Notes: a model not told the origin generated them from the sequence alone. A stretch of DNA of 22,844 nt from CAZQEZ01 sp964592475 (GCA_964592475.1 CAZQEZ010000070.1:1-22844), one strand, 5' to 3'. Numbered from the stretch's first letter, positions 14,392 to 22,797 are shown. A program made the numbers and translations.

Positions 14392-15237
14392 TTAACGGTG
14401 TGCTATAAACAAGGGCAATCTTCTTTCTTCGATAATACCACGAGCCACACTGGGAATGATCAAATTTGAAACTGAGCTACGCCCATAAGCTCCCATAATC
14501 ACTAGTGGGTTTTCCACAGTATCAGCAAAAGACATTATCTCAGAAGATATATTACTACCTTCAAGCAATTGTACGCCTACATTATCGTAATAATGTTTAG
14601 CCAAATCAAGTAAAAACTTCTCATTTTTTATTTCTTCTTCCAATGACGGAGTAACCGTAAGTATGGATACAACTTTATCTTTCATCGCATCGCTAAATAG
14701 CGCTGAATAGCTTTTTAAAGCAAATACTGAAGTCTCTTTCCCATCATAAGCAAATATTATGTTATCAATAGAACGCATTCCTTTGGGTATAATAAGTACC
14801 GGACAACGGCTACCTTTTAGTATTTGGTAAAGCAGGTTATTGTCAAAACGGTTATTTTTCTGGTAAAAAATATGATAACTTAAAACAAGCAAATCGGCAA
14901 AAGTAGTTTGTTTGACAACTTCATGGGTTGACAATTTAAAGTCATTGTAAATTTCGTAGTTGAGGCCTGATGGTCTGATATCATTAATAAAGTTTCCCAG
15001 CAATTCAGCTTTGTGCTGATCCTCTTTACTTAACAATTCATCCTCCACCACTGGATTATAGTCTGCCATTACAGATTTTTCTACAAAGCCACTTAGGTTA
15101 ACATTGTAGCTTAGGTCTTTGACTACTAATCCCACGTATAAATTTTTATTCCACTGGGTATACAAAGATTTAGACATTGCTATTAAATCTTTTGCAAAGT
15201 TTTCGTCATCATCCAGTGCTACTAATATTTTTGCCAT
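14392..15237 (-). CDS. Universal stress protein, tandem domain, with degenerate nucleotide motifs
   Basis: 281 residues from the ATG at 15237, 13 bp after the preceding stress-protein gene, so co-transcribed. Two UspA-like halves are seen: 1-150 (MAKILVALDDDENF start, ending CPVLIIPKG) and 155-281 (NIIFAYDGKE start, ending LPLFIAHR). The ATP-binding signature G-x2-G-x9-G-S/N is missing in the first half and broken in the second, where GAYGRSSVSNLIIPSVARG lacks the G-S pair. It therefore probably does not bind ATP like its neighbour and may be a partner or signalling subunit. Usp proteins of this kind respond to starvation, redox or oxygen changes; the exact role is unknown. Confidence 0.85.
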   Translation of the reverse strand: MAKILVALDDDENFAKDLIAMSKSLYTQWNKNLYVGLVVKDLSYNVNLSGFVEKSVMADYNPVVEDELLSKEDQHKAELLGNFINDIRPSGLNYEIYNDFKLSTHEVVKQTTFADLLVLSYHIFYQKNNRFDNNLLYQILKGSRCPVLIIPKGMRSIDNIIFAYDGKETSVFALKSYSALFSDAMKDKVVSILTVTPSLEEEIKNEKFLLDLAKHYYDNVGVQLLEGSNISSEIMSFADTVENPLVIMGAYGRSSVSNLIIPSVARGIIEERRLPLFIAHR

Positions 15238-15250
15238 TAATTGATAATTT

Positions 15251-16126
15251 TTATTTATACTTAAATGAGCAAGTCCAAACAGGCCTTTGAGCATGATTGA
15301 CCACATCTTCGGCAATACTTCCACTTAGCAAATGCATAAATCCCGTTCTGCCATGAGTAGCCATCGCTATTAAATCAGCATTAATTTCTTCTGAAAAATA
15401 AATAATACCATCTTCTTCAACTACATCGTTGCAAATGTTTACTGAGGCATGTTTTAGATCATATTTGTCAATATAATCTTTCATTTCTTGTTTTATTTTT
15501 CTAGAAGTTTCAAAACTATTTGGAGTGTTTACTTTTAGCAAATGCAATTCAGCAGAAAGGAGCTTTTGCATTTTTTTTAGTTCAGCAATTACATGATCTT
15601 CAGCTTCAGTAAAAGAAGAGGCAAAAACTATTTTTTTCAATTTGTTGATTTTTACCTTATTTTTCACGGTAAGTACCGGGCATTTAGCCATGCGAACCAC
15701 TTTTTCGGTATTGGAGCCAATCAACATCTCTTCCATGCCGCTGGCACCCTTGGTTCCCATTACAACCAGATCTACTTTGTTTTCTACTATTTCTTCGGAG
15801 ATGCTATGGTATGGATTACCCAATTGTAACCTATAACTAATTTTTATATCCTTATACTTGGGCTCCGCAATTATACTTTCCAGCTTTTCCTTCGTCTTTT
15901 TGTGAAGTTCTACCACGTATACGTTATCTAGCTCTCCTCCCATAGGAGGTCCACCCATCACATTAAAAGATGCACCTCCGGGCGCATATGCATGGCCTCC
16001 GGGCATATCTAATACATTAAGAATAATTATCTCAGCATGGGCCAGGGCAGCCATTTCATGAGCCATGTCCAATGCGTTATTAGCTTGTTCAGAAAAATCA
16101 GTTGGTACTAAAATAGTTTTCATCAT
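15251..16126 (-). CDS. Universal stress protein, tandem UspA domains with intact ATP motifs
   Basis: 291 residues from the first of two adjacent ATG codons (16126/16123). The start MKTILVPTDFSEQANNAL is typical. Domain 1 (about 1-155) ends in GTKGASGMEEMLIGSN and CPVLTVKN. Domain 2 (about 160-291) has ATHGRTGFMHLLSGS near its end. Both carry the G-x2-G-x9-G-S/N ATP-binding pattern. An unusual glycine/proline-rich insert (about residues 44-66, rich in GG and PGG) sits in domain 1. It heads a two-gene operon downstream of a Crp/Fnr-type regulator, with an FNR-like box about 120 bp before its start, which suggests induction under low oxygen. Confidence 0.9.
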   Translation of the reverse strand: MMKTILVPTDFSEQANNALDMAHEMAALAHAEIIILNVLDMPGGHAYAPGGASFNVMGGPPMGGELDNVYVVELHKKTKEKLESIIAEPKYKDIKISYRLQLGNPYHSISEEIVENKVDLVVMGTKGASGMEEMLIGSNTEKVVRMAKCPVLTVKNKVKINKLKKIVFASSFTEAEDHVIAELKKMQKLLSAELHLLKVNTPNSFETSRKIKQEMKDYIDKYDLKHASVNICNDVVEEDGIIYFSEEINADLIAMATHGRTGFMHLLSGSIAEDVVNHAQRPVWTCSFKYK

Positions 16127-16245
16127 CGTAATATTTAAATTTTTATCAAACGCTAAATGGTTTAACAAAAAAAATAATAATAAGATTATTAAACAAATTA
16201 CGACGAAATTGAAAAACTAATTAATGACAGCTATCAGCGGAAAAT

Positions 16246-16259
16246 ATGATAATTATCAA
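16246..16259. promoter_or_regulatory. FNR/Crp-like operator upstream of the stress-protein operon
   Basis: Minus-strand reading TTGAT-AATT-ATCAT, one base from the FNR consensus TTGAT-N4-ATCAA; the core TGATAATTATCA is a perfect palindrome. It lies about 120 bp before the first stress-protein start and 20 bp after the end of the Crp/Fnr-type gene, whose product is the obvious candidate to bind it. Confidence 0.5.
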
Positions 16260-16279
16260 TAGATTTAACGAGGAAAAAA

Positions 16280-16999
16280 TTACAAGCCATAAAGATCAGC
16301 CTCTTTCATTAAGCCATTGGAATCAACAATTTTAATTTTTTTACCTTCCAGTGATATAAGTTGATCATTCTTGAATTCTGACAACAAACGAATAACAGTT
16401 TCTGTGGCAGTACCAATTATATTTGCCAAGTCCTCCCTACTTAACGCAATGTCAATCAATACACTTTCTTCGCCTTCCATACCATAGGTCTCTTTCAACA
16501 TAAGTAAGGTAGTGGCCAATCTTTCACGTACAGATTTTTGGGCAATTGTCACTAGCTTATCTTCCATCACTCCTAGTTCGTGGCAAACTGCCTTCATCAT
16601 TTTCTGGAAGAATTTTGGATTGGTATTTAAAATCTCTAAAAAATTGATTTTAGGAATGTAGCAAATAGCGGCTTCTTCAATTACGGTAGCAGATGCATTG
16701 TAAAATTCTTCTGAAATAAGAGCTCTGTAACCAAGAAAGTCTCCGGGTTTTGACAAATCCAAGATCTGTTCTTTGCCTTCTGAACTCATTTTAAAAACTT
16801 TCACTTTCCCGCTGTTGATACAAAATAACCCCATCGGACGAGTGCCTTCATAAAAAAGAGTTTGTCCTTTTTTATACTTGATACATGTTTTACCTTGTGT
16901 TAAAACAGAGATATCCCTATCTGTAAGATCATTAAATAGGGAGTGCTGTCGTGTACCACAATAAGCACAGCCAATAGAAATATTCTTTTTTAAGCTCAA
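16280..16999 (-). CDS. Crp/Fnr-family transcriptional regulator
   Basis: 239 residues. A cyclic-nucleotide-binding-type beta-barrel (about 23-140) is followed by a helix-turn-helix around 187-211 (LSREDLANIIGTATETVIRL), where E200 and R204 match positions that read TTGAT-type half-sites in FNR. C11 and C14 form an N-terminal C-x2-C like that of FNR, but the third N-terminal cysteine of E. coli FNR is absent (S20). C39, C60 and C113 are further candidates. Whether it carries an iron-sulfur cluster is therefore open. The start is TTG at 16999: an in-frame TGA lies three codons upstream and no ATG precedes the cysteine pair. It sits upstream of two stress-protein genes with an FNR-like box between. 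Confidence 0.9.
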   Translation of the reverse strand: MSLKKNISIGCAYCGTRQHSLFNDLTDRDISVLTQGKTCIKYKKGQTLFYEGTRPMGLFCINSGKVKVFKMSSEGKEQILDLSKPGDFLGYRALISEEFYNASATVIEEAAICYIPKINFLEILNTNPKFFQKMMKAVCHELGVMEDKLVTIAQKSVRERLATTLLMLKETYGMEGEESVLIDIALSREDLANIIGTATETVIRLLSEFKNDQLISLEGKKIKIVDSNGLMKEADLYGL

Positions 17000-17160
17000 T
17001 TTGTGTCAGTTTTAAGTTATCAAATTTTAACGTAGCACCTTACTTATAAAGTATAAAAACCCAATTAAAGATAGTTGCTCAATACAGCCTCTAAAATATA
17101 TATTTTAACTATTTATTCAAAAACTGAACAAAAAATTTTTACAATTAGTTTGCATCGCTT

Positions 17161-18066
17161 CTAAATAAGAAGCCCTAGTCCAAAAAAAACAACAAATAGC
17201 ATAGTAGAAACTGCCAATTGGCGTAAAAAAGGATCGAGCTTTGCAGGCTGTGAGTATTTTTTCACTTTGATAAAATTTAAAATAAATAGCGGAAGGGTAA
17301 ACAAAAACAGCCATTGCCAGAATGAATGGTAATGAATAATTGTAAAAAGAACAGATACAAGAAAACCTGTTGCCAGCAAGAAACCATGGTAATAACCGGC
17401 TTTTTCTTTACCAATTCTCACCGGTATAGACTTTTTACCGGCTTCTTCATCCGATTTTATATCTCTAATATTATTCACGTTAAGTACAGCGGTAGCAAAT
17501 AAGCCACAGCTAGCTGCCGGCATTATCAGAGACCAATGGAGGTTTTTTGCGTGTAAGTAGTAGGTGCCTAGTACACCCAGGAGGCCGAAAAAAATGAGTA
17601 CAAACACATCGCCTAAACCTAAATATCCATAGGGCTTTTTACCATTGGTATAAGCAATAGCAGCCAAAATTGCTAAGATACCTAAGGCAAAAAAAACAAC
17701 AAAAAGATGATCCTTAGTGCCCAAGGCAGAAATCAACAACATTAATCCACTGAAAAGCGAAAGCATAATAAAAATAGCCAGGGCAATCTTCATTGTTTTA
17801 GCAGGAATAGCACCGCTCTGCACAGCCCGGGAGGGTCCTTCGCGCGTGATGCTATCGGCACCATGTACAAAGTCACCATAATCATTAGCCAGGTTGCTTA
17901 GTACCTGTAAAAAAACAGTAGTAAGCGCGGCGAATAAAAAGACAATCCAACTAAAGCTGTTTTGCCAGGCCGCTAAAAAACTACCCATACCTATGCTTGA
18001 AAGTGCTAAAGGTAAGGTTCGCGGCCGAGTAGCAGCCAACCATACCTGTACCTTGTTTTTTGTCAA
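17161..18066 (-). CDS. menA: 1,4-dihydroxy-2-naphthoate polyprenyltransferase
   Basis: 301 residues. This membrane enzyme attaches the polyprenyl tail to dihydroxynaphthoate, the step before methylation in menaquinone synthesis. The two Asp-rich sites of the UbiA superfamily are NDYGDFVHGAD at 61-71 and NNIRDIKSDEEAG at 198-210, with several hydrophobic helices between and after. W9 and RPRTLP at 14-19 are the usual MenA N-terminus. The start is TTG at 18066, because a TAA lies five codons upstream and the first ATG (residue 27) would cut off that conserved part. It follows the glutathione peroxidase gene by 12 bp. Menaquinone is the usual respiratory quinone of Bacteroidota. Confidence 0.93.
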   Translation of the reverse strand: MTKNKVQVWLAATRPRTLPLALSSIGMGSFLAAWQNSFSWIVFLFAALTTVFLQVLSNLANDYGDFVHGADSITREGPSRAVQSGAIPAKTMKIALAIFIMLSLFSGLMLLISALGTKDHLFVVFFALGILAILAAIAYTNGKKPYGYLGLGDVFVLIFFGLLGVLGTYYLHAKNLHWSLIMPAASCGLFATAVLNVNNIRDIKSDEEAGKKSIPVRIGKEKAGYYHGFLLATGFLVSVLFTIIHYHSFWQWLFLFTLPLFILNFIKVKKYSQPAKLDPFLRQLAVSTMLFVVFFGLGLLI

Positions 18067-18078
18067 ATTAGTTTTTAC

Positions 18079-18648
18079 TTAAATTATTTCGTTGATAATT
18101 TCATCGGACATGGGCTTAACTTTTGAGCCATAAAATTTCACCAATTGACCGTTCTCGTCAATGAGGTATTTACAGAAATTCCAGGTAGGGGCTTGATCAT
18201 TCCACCCATTCATGCTTTTGGTAGACAGCCACTTATACAATTCATGCTGGTCATCTCCCTTTACCGATACTTTTTGAAACATCTGAAAGGTAACGCCATA
18301 ATTTAATTTACAAAAAGAAGCGATTTCCTGGTTTGATCCCGGCTCCTGTTTGCCAAAGTTATTGGCGGGCATACCCAATATTACTACTTTATCACCATAC
18401 TGCTCATGGAGTTTTTGTAATTGTTCATATTGAGGTGTAAAACCGCATTTGGAAGCTACATTTACAATTAAAACTTTTTTGCCCTTGTACTGAGAAAAAT
18501 CAATTTCCTGTCCATTAATAGCTTTCATTTCAAATTGGTAAAATGCTTTTTCATCATCATTTGACAATGCATCTGCTGGCCTGGTAAGCATTTTATTTGC
18601 TCCTAAAAAGGCCGTAATCATGGTGAAGATCGACATCAATTTTATCAT
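18079..18648 (-). CDS. Glutathione peroxidase family protein, cysteine form, probably thioredoxin-dependent
   Basis: 189 residues, ATG start. The catalytic set is present: C68 (NVASKCGFT), Q101 (GKQEPGSN), W156 and N157 (TWNFCKYL). C113 (SFCKLNYGVTF) is at the resolving-cysteine position of two-cysteine enzymes that use thioredoxin, while the CNQF cysteine of the animal enzymes is replaced (ANNF). It therefore reduces peroxides, most likely with thioredoxin. Residues 1-20 are hydrophobic (MIKLMSIFTMITAFLGANKM), suggesting export or a membrane anchor, which would raise the question of its electron donor. It lies 13 bp after argS and 12 bp before menA, so the three are probably co-transcribed without an obvious common pathway. 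Confidence 0.92.
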   Translation of the reverse strand: MIKLMSIFTMITAFLGANKMLTRPADALSNDDEKAFYQFEMKAINGQEIDFSQYKGKKVLIVNVASKCGFTPQYEQLQKLHEQYGDKVVILGMPANNFGKQEPGSNQEIASFCKLNYGVTFQMFQKVSVKGDDQHELYKWLSTKSMNGWNDQAPTWNFCKYLIDENGQLVKFYGSKVKPMSDEIINEII

Positions 18649-18661
18649 AAGTTTTAAAGTT

Positions 18662-20452
18662 TTACATTCTATCTGGTACTTTAATGCCCAATAACAACAT
18701 TCCGGATTTAATTGTTTCCGCTACTTTTTTAGATAAAGCTACTCTAAAATTAATTATATTTTCATCTTTTTCATTAAAAATAGGCACATCAGCATAAAAA
18801 CGATTATATTCCTTGGCTAAGTCAAAAATATATTGGGCTATTACCGATGGATCATAATTTCTAGCTGCTTCTTTCAGCTTTTCCTGATAATTGGCTAAAA
18901 GCAAGGTGACTTCTTTTTCATTTTCATTCATCTCTTGTAGATTGTTCATGAATGAAGTATCTTCATAGTTGTAGTTGCTCTCTGTGGCTTTGCGAATAAT
19001 GGCTGCAATACGGGCATGGGTATATTGAACAAATGGACCTGTATTCCCTTGCAACTGCACCGATTCTTCGGGATTGAACAACATTCGTTTCTTTGGGTCT
19101 ACTTTCAATAAGAAAAACTTGAGGGCCCCGAGGCCAATCATCGCGTAAAGTTCCTCGGCTGCTTCCTCTGAAAGACCTTCAATTTTGCCTAGCTCGCTGG
19201 TGATTTTAGCTGCGGCATTTTTAACTTCCTGCACCAGATCATCGGCATCCACTACCGTGCCTTCGCGCGATTTCATTTTACCGGAAGGCAAATCAACCAT
19301 ACCATAAGACAAGTGATACATGCCTTCTGAATAAGGCTTGCCTAGTTTTTTTAAAATTTTAAAAAGTACGTCGAAATGGTAATCCTGCTCATTACCTACC
19401 ACGTAAATTGACTTTTCAAACTGAAAATCGTTATACTTTAGTTCTGCAGTACCCAAATCCTGCGTCATATAAACGGAAGTACCATCGGCACGCAACAGCA
19501 ATTTTTGGTCAAGCCCTTCATCGCTTAAATCTACCCATACAGAACCATTTTCTTTGGTATAGAAAACCCCTTTGTCAAGGCCTTCTTTTACCAGGTCCTT
19601 TCCTAAAAGATAGGTTTGCGATTCATAATAGTATTTATCAAAATCGACTCCAATATTACGGTAAGTTTCGTCAAAGCCCTGGTACACCCAGTTGTTCATT
19701 TTTTGCCAAAGCGCTACCACTTCCTGATCGTTTTGCTCCCACTTTTTCAGCATTTCCTGAGCTTCTTTTAGCAGCGGTGCTTCTTTTTTAGCTTGCTCGG
19801 GAGGTGTTCCCTGATGTACCAATGTTTGTATTTCTTTTTTGTATTGCTGGTCAAATATAACATAATATTTGCCGGTCAAGTGATCGCCCTTAATATTTGC
19901 TGTTTCGGGTGTTTCACCGGCTCCAAATTTTTTATAAGCAAGCATCGACTTACAAATGTGTATGCCGCGATCGTTTACCAAGTTTATTTTATCTACTTTA
20001 TAGCCATTGGCTTTTAGTATTTCAGCCACAGAATAACCGAGGAAATTATTTCTTAAATGACCGAGGTGTAAAGGTTTATTGGTATTGGGAGACGAATATT
20101 CAATGATTACTTTTTTATTATCACCATCGTGGCGAACAAGTTCCTTTTTTAGCAACGTGTTAAAAGCATTTACCCAAGCCTTTTCCGAAAGGGTAAGATT
20201 TAAAAAGCCTTTAATTACATTAAAATCCTCAATTTCCGAATTATTTTCCTTTAGATATTCCCCAATTATTTGCGCAGTTTCTTCCGGCTTTTTCTTGCTG
20301 TGCCTGGCCAGTGGAAATACCACCAACGTATGGCTTCCGGCAAACTCTTTTTTGGTGGGTTGTAAACTAAATGTCTGCTCGGGTAGTTCTACATTAAATA
20401 GCTTATTGAATGCCTGGGCAATATCCTTAACCAGAATATCTTCGAGTATCAT
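18662..20452 (-). CDS. argS: Arginine--tRNA ligase
   Basis: 596 residues, ATG start, full length. It charges tRNA-Arg with arginine in the cytosol. Visible parts are the N-terminal additional domain (about 1-110), the HIGH-type motif HLGH at 129-132 after SSPNTNKPL, the KMSKS-type loop KMKSR at 392-396, and a C-terminal helical anticodon domain from about 465 (NTGPFVQYTHARIAAI at its start). The last residues end MLLGIKVPDRM, the usual ArgRS tail. It is the first gene of a likely argS-gpx-menA unit and is divergent from the arginine-decarboxylase-like gene with 103 bp between. Confidence 0.98.
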   Translation of the reverse strand: MILEDILVKDIAQAFNKLFNVELPEQTFSLQPTKKEFAGSHTLVVFPLARHSKKKPEETAQIIGEYLKENNSEIEDFNVIKGFLNLTLSEKAWVNAFNTLLKKELVRHDGDNKKVIIEYSSPNTNKPLHLGHLRNNFLGYSVAEILKANGYKVDKINLVNDRGIHICKSMLAYKKFGAGETPETANIKGDHLTGKYYVIFDQQYKKEIQTLVHQGTPPEQAKKEAPLLKEAQEMLKKWEQNDQEVVALWQKMNNWVYQGFDETYRNIGVDFDKYYYESQTYLLGKDLVKEGLDKGVFYTKENGSVWVDLSDEGLDQKLLLRADGTSVYMTQDLGTAELKYNDFQFEKSIYVVGNEQDYHFDVLFKILKKLGKPYSEGMYHLSYGMVDLPSGKMKSREGTVVDADDLVQEVKNAAAKITSELGKIEGLSEEAAEELYAMIGLGALKFFLLKVDPKKRMLFNPEESVQLQGNTGPFVQYTHARIAAIIRKATESNYNYEDTSFMNNLQEMNENEKEVTLLLANYQEKLKEAARNYDPSVIAQYIFDLAKEYNRFYADVPIFNEKDENIINFRVALSKKVAETIKSGMLLLGIKVPDRM

Positions 20453-20555
20453 TTATGAAAATTTTAATTATAAAAAATTAAGGTTTTGCAAAGATGTTAA
20501 AATTATATCAATATTGCACTTTGTATTGCTTGAATGATTATTTTATAAGTACAAG

Positions 20556-21947
20556 ATGAAGAGTTACATCGACCTGATTGACCAAACTTTTTACTTTCCC
20601 ACCAAAGAATTTAGCGTAGAAAATAATGAGTTGTTTTTTAATAGTGTTCCTTTAATGGATATTATTAATAAATATGGAACCCCTATTAAGCTCACTTATC
20701 TTCCTAAAATTAGTGAGAACATTCAAAATTCTAAACAATACTTTAAAAACGCTCTGCAGAAATTTAAATACCAGGGCAAGTATTATTATTGCTATTGTAC
20801 AAAATCTTCCCATTTTCAATTTATTATGGAAGAGGCATTAAAAAATAACATCCACATTGAAACCTCTTCGGGGTACGACCTCTACATTATCAATAAATTA
20901 TACGAAACCAAAAAGATTGATAAAGATATCTTTATTATTTGCAATGGTTATAAAAGAGAACTTTATACCAAAAAGATTACAGAGTTAATCAATGCCGGAT
21001 TTATTAACTGCATGCCGGTATTGGATAACATGGATGAATTGGAGCGATATGAACAGGCTGTAAATACTGATTACAATTTGGGAATACGAGTAGCTGCCGA
21101 TGAAGAACCAAATTTTGCTTTTTATACCAGTAGATTAGGCATTCGTTACAACGATGTACTTAATTTTTATAAAGATAAAATAGCCCCAAGTAAGCATTGT
21201 AAGTTGAAGATGCTACACTTCTTTATTAATACCGGCATAAAAGATACTGCTTATTATTGGAGTGAGCTAAGCCGTTTTGTTTACAAATATTGTGAACTCA
21301 AAAAAGTATGCCCTGAGCTTGACTGTATCGATATTGGCGGTGGATTTCCTATAAAAACTTCCTTACATTTTGAATATGATTACCAGTACATTGTTGATCA
21401 AATTGTGGAAAATATTCAATGGATTTGCGATAAAAATGATGTGCCGGTTCCTAATATTTTCACCGAGTTTGGCTCCTATACAGTAGGTGAAAGCGGGGCA
21501 GTAATTTACTCGGTACTTGGGCAAAAACTGCAAAATGATAAAGAGCTTTGGTATATGATCGATGGATCGTTTATTACGCATCTTCCCGATGTATGGGGGC
21601 TAAATCAAAAATATATAATGCTAGCCATTAACAAATGGAACAAAAATTTTCATAGGGTCAATATGGGAGGCCTTACTTGTGATAGCATGGACTACTATAA
21701 TTCGGAAGCTCATATAGCTGAAGTGTTTTTACCAAAAATAGAAAAAAATGAAAAGCTTTACCTTGGCTTTTTTCATACCGGAGCCTACCAGGACACACTG
21801 GGCGGTTATGGGGGTATACAACATTGCTTAATACCCGCACCTAAGCAAGTAATTATTAATAAAGAGCCTGATGGTAAAATTACCAGCAGGTTGTTTTCAG
21901 CAGAGCAAGAAAGTGATTCAATGATGAAGATATTAGGATATGAGTAA
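20556..21947 (+). CDS. speA: Arginine decarboxylase-like PLP enzyme, short fold-type III form
   Basis: 463 residues, ATG start. The fold-type III (alanine racemase/ornithine decarboxylase) pattern is clear: PLP lysine K83 in YCTKSSHF, H221 in the HFFINTG strand, the phosphate-binding GGGFP at 261-265, EFGSY at 304-308 in place of the EPGR motif, catalytic C375-D376 in GGLTCDSMDYY, and GAYQ at 409-412. It most resembles the short arginine-decarboxylase-like proteins of Bacteroidota, which lack the extra domains of the 630-residue SpeA. It would yield agmatine for polyamines, but substrate choice cannot be proved here. Divergence from argS fits an arginine-related role. Confidence 0.75.
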   Translation: MKSYIDLIDQTFYFPTKEFSVENNELFFNSVPLMDIINKYGTPIKLTYLPKISENIQNSKQYFKNALQKFKYQGKYYYCYCTKSSHFQFIMEEALKNNIHIETSSGYDLYIINKLYETKKIDKDIFIICNGYKRELYTKKITELINAGFINCMPVLDNMDELERYEQAVNTDYNLGIRVAADEEPNFAFYTSRLGIRYNDVLNFYKDKIAPSKHCKLKMLHFFINTGIKDTAYYWSELSRFVYKYCELKKVCPELDCIDIGGGFPIKTSLHFEYDYQYIVDQIVENIQWICDKNDVPVPNIFTEFGSYTVGESGAVIYSVLGQKLQNDKELWYMIDGSFITHLPDVWGLNQKYIMLAINKWNKNFHRVNMGGLTCDSMDYYNSEAHIAEVFLPKIEKNEKLYLGFFHTGAYQDTLGGYGGIQHCLIPAPKQVIINKEPDGKITSRLFSAEQESDSMMKILGYE

Positions 21948-22091
21948 AAATAATCGATAAAACAAGCCATAATTATCCATTGGGTAAAAATAATGTTGCT
22001 TATAAGAATAATTTGACGCTTTTGTGCCAACGAGTGTCCACCGATCTGGAAGAGCTTTGACTTTCTTTTCGTCCCCCCCAGGCTTGATAGC

Positions 22092-22122
22092 TTTAAATGT
22101 TTTCAATTTTTAGATAAATTTG
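22092..22122 (+). promoter_or_regulatory. Promoter of the toxin-antitoxin pair
   Basis: TTTA at 22092-22095 (one base from TTTG), 19 nt, then TAAATTTG at 22115-22122, a perfect TAnnTTTG. It predicts a start near 22129, giving a leader of about 30 nt before the antitoxin ATG. Confidence 0.5.
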
Positions 22123-22159
22123 CAGAACTGGAATTTGGCAACTATATAATTTTAAAGCT

Positions 22160-22405
22160 ATGAGATTACAATTAATAACGGACGGCCAAGGTAAAAATAC
22201 AGGGGTTTTCATCCCAATAAATGATTGGGAAGTGTTGACTCAGCGTCATAAAGATTTAAAAGAATTGGTAAGTACAGAACCTGCCCCTAAAAAGAAACTC
22301 TCGCAGCTGGCAGGTTCGTTGTCGCATAAAACTGCAGAAGCCATGTTGAAGAACGTGGAAGAGAGCCGAAACGAGTGGGAAGAAAGGTTGAAAAAACAAT
22401 TTTGA
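22160..22405 (+). CDS. Antitoxin of a VapBC-like toxin-antitoxin pair
   Basis: 81 residues, ATG start. The N-terminal half (ITDGQGKNTGVFIPINDW) resembles small Bacteroidota antitoxins that begin with a short strand-turn-strand and an IPINDW-type motif; it may be the DNA-binding part. The C-terminal half is charged and helical (AEAMLKNVEESRNEWEERL), as expected of the segment that wraps the toxin. The call rests mainly on its place: the PIN-domain frame starts 2 bp after its stop, the usual arrangement of a translationally coupled pair. A consensus-like promoter lies just upstream. Confidence 0.75.
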   Translation: MRLQLITDGQGKNTGVFIPINDWEVLTQRHKDLKELVSTEPAPKKKLSQLAGSLSHKTAEAMLKNVEESRNEWEERLKKQF

Positions 22406-22407
22406 TT

Positions 22408-22797
22408 GTGTACTTGCTGGATACTAATGTAGTAATTAATTATCTCGATGCTTCACTTCCTAAACCAAGCATGTAGTTTGTAAGTGGCATTGTCGATGAT
22501 AAATCTTGTATTTCTGTAATTACCAAGATAGAAGCACTTGGATTTAATTTTCAATCTGCCAGCGAGCAAAATACTATGGAGTTTTTTATTTCCGGTTCTA
22601 CCGTTCTGGATATTGATAAGGAAATAGTGGATAAAACTATAGAAATACGCAAAAGCATCAAAATTACATTGCCCGATGCAATAATCGCTGCTACGGCTTT
22701 GGTTTACGATTTTAAATTGCTCAGCCGTAATAGTAAAGACTTTAAGAATATTCCTGCATTAAAATTACAAAACCCGTGGGAGGCTTTATCCGATTAA
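22408..22797 (+). pseudogene. PIN-domain (VapC-type) toxin interrupted by an in-frame TAG
   Basis: From a GTG at 22408 the frame reads V-YLLDTNVVINYLDASLPKPSM, then TAG at 22474-22476 (codon 23), then continues open in the same frame to 22797. The whole would be 129 codons, a normal VapC length. The four acidic-site positions survive on both sides of the stop: D5 (LLDTN), E42 (TKIEALG), D90 (LPDAIIAAT) and N108/D111 (SRNSKDF). These ribonucleases cut tRNA or rRNA when free of antitoxin. A single nonsense change with everything else intact points to recent inactivation, a read error, or read-through. The ATG at 22576 could restart translation but would lack D5 and E42. Confidence 0.85.

Noticed and set aside
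15238..15324. Extension of the second stress protein to a GTG at 15324, overlapping the upstream gene
   Set aside because: MAKILVALDD at 15237 is the typical Usp start; the extension runs antisense-like through another coding frame's end.
17092..17107. 16-bp palindrome TAAAATATATATTTTA upstream of the Crp/Fnr gene
   Set aside because: It is built only of A and T with a simple TA core; chance is likely and no promoter is fixed near it.
18079..18648. Possible selenocysteine in the glutathione peroxidase
   Set aside because: The catalytic position is encoded as an ordinary cysteine and the frame has no internal TGA.
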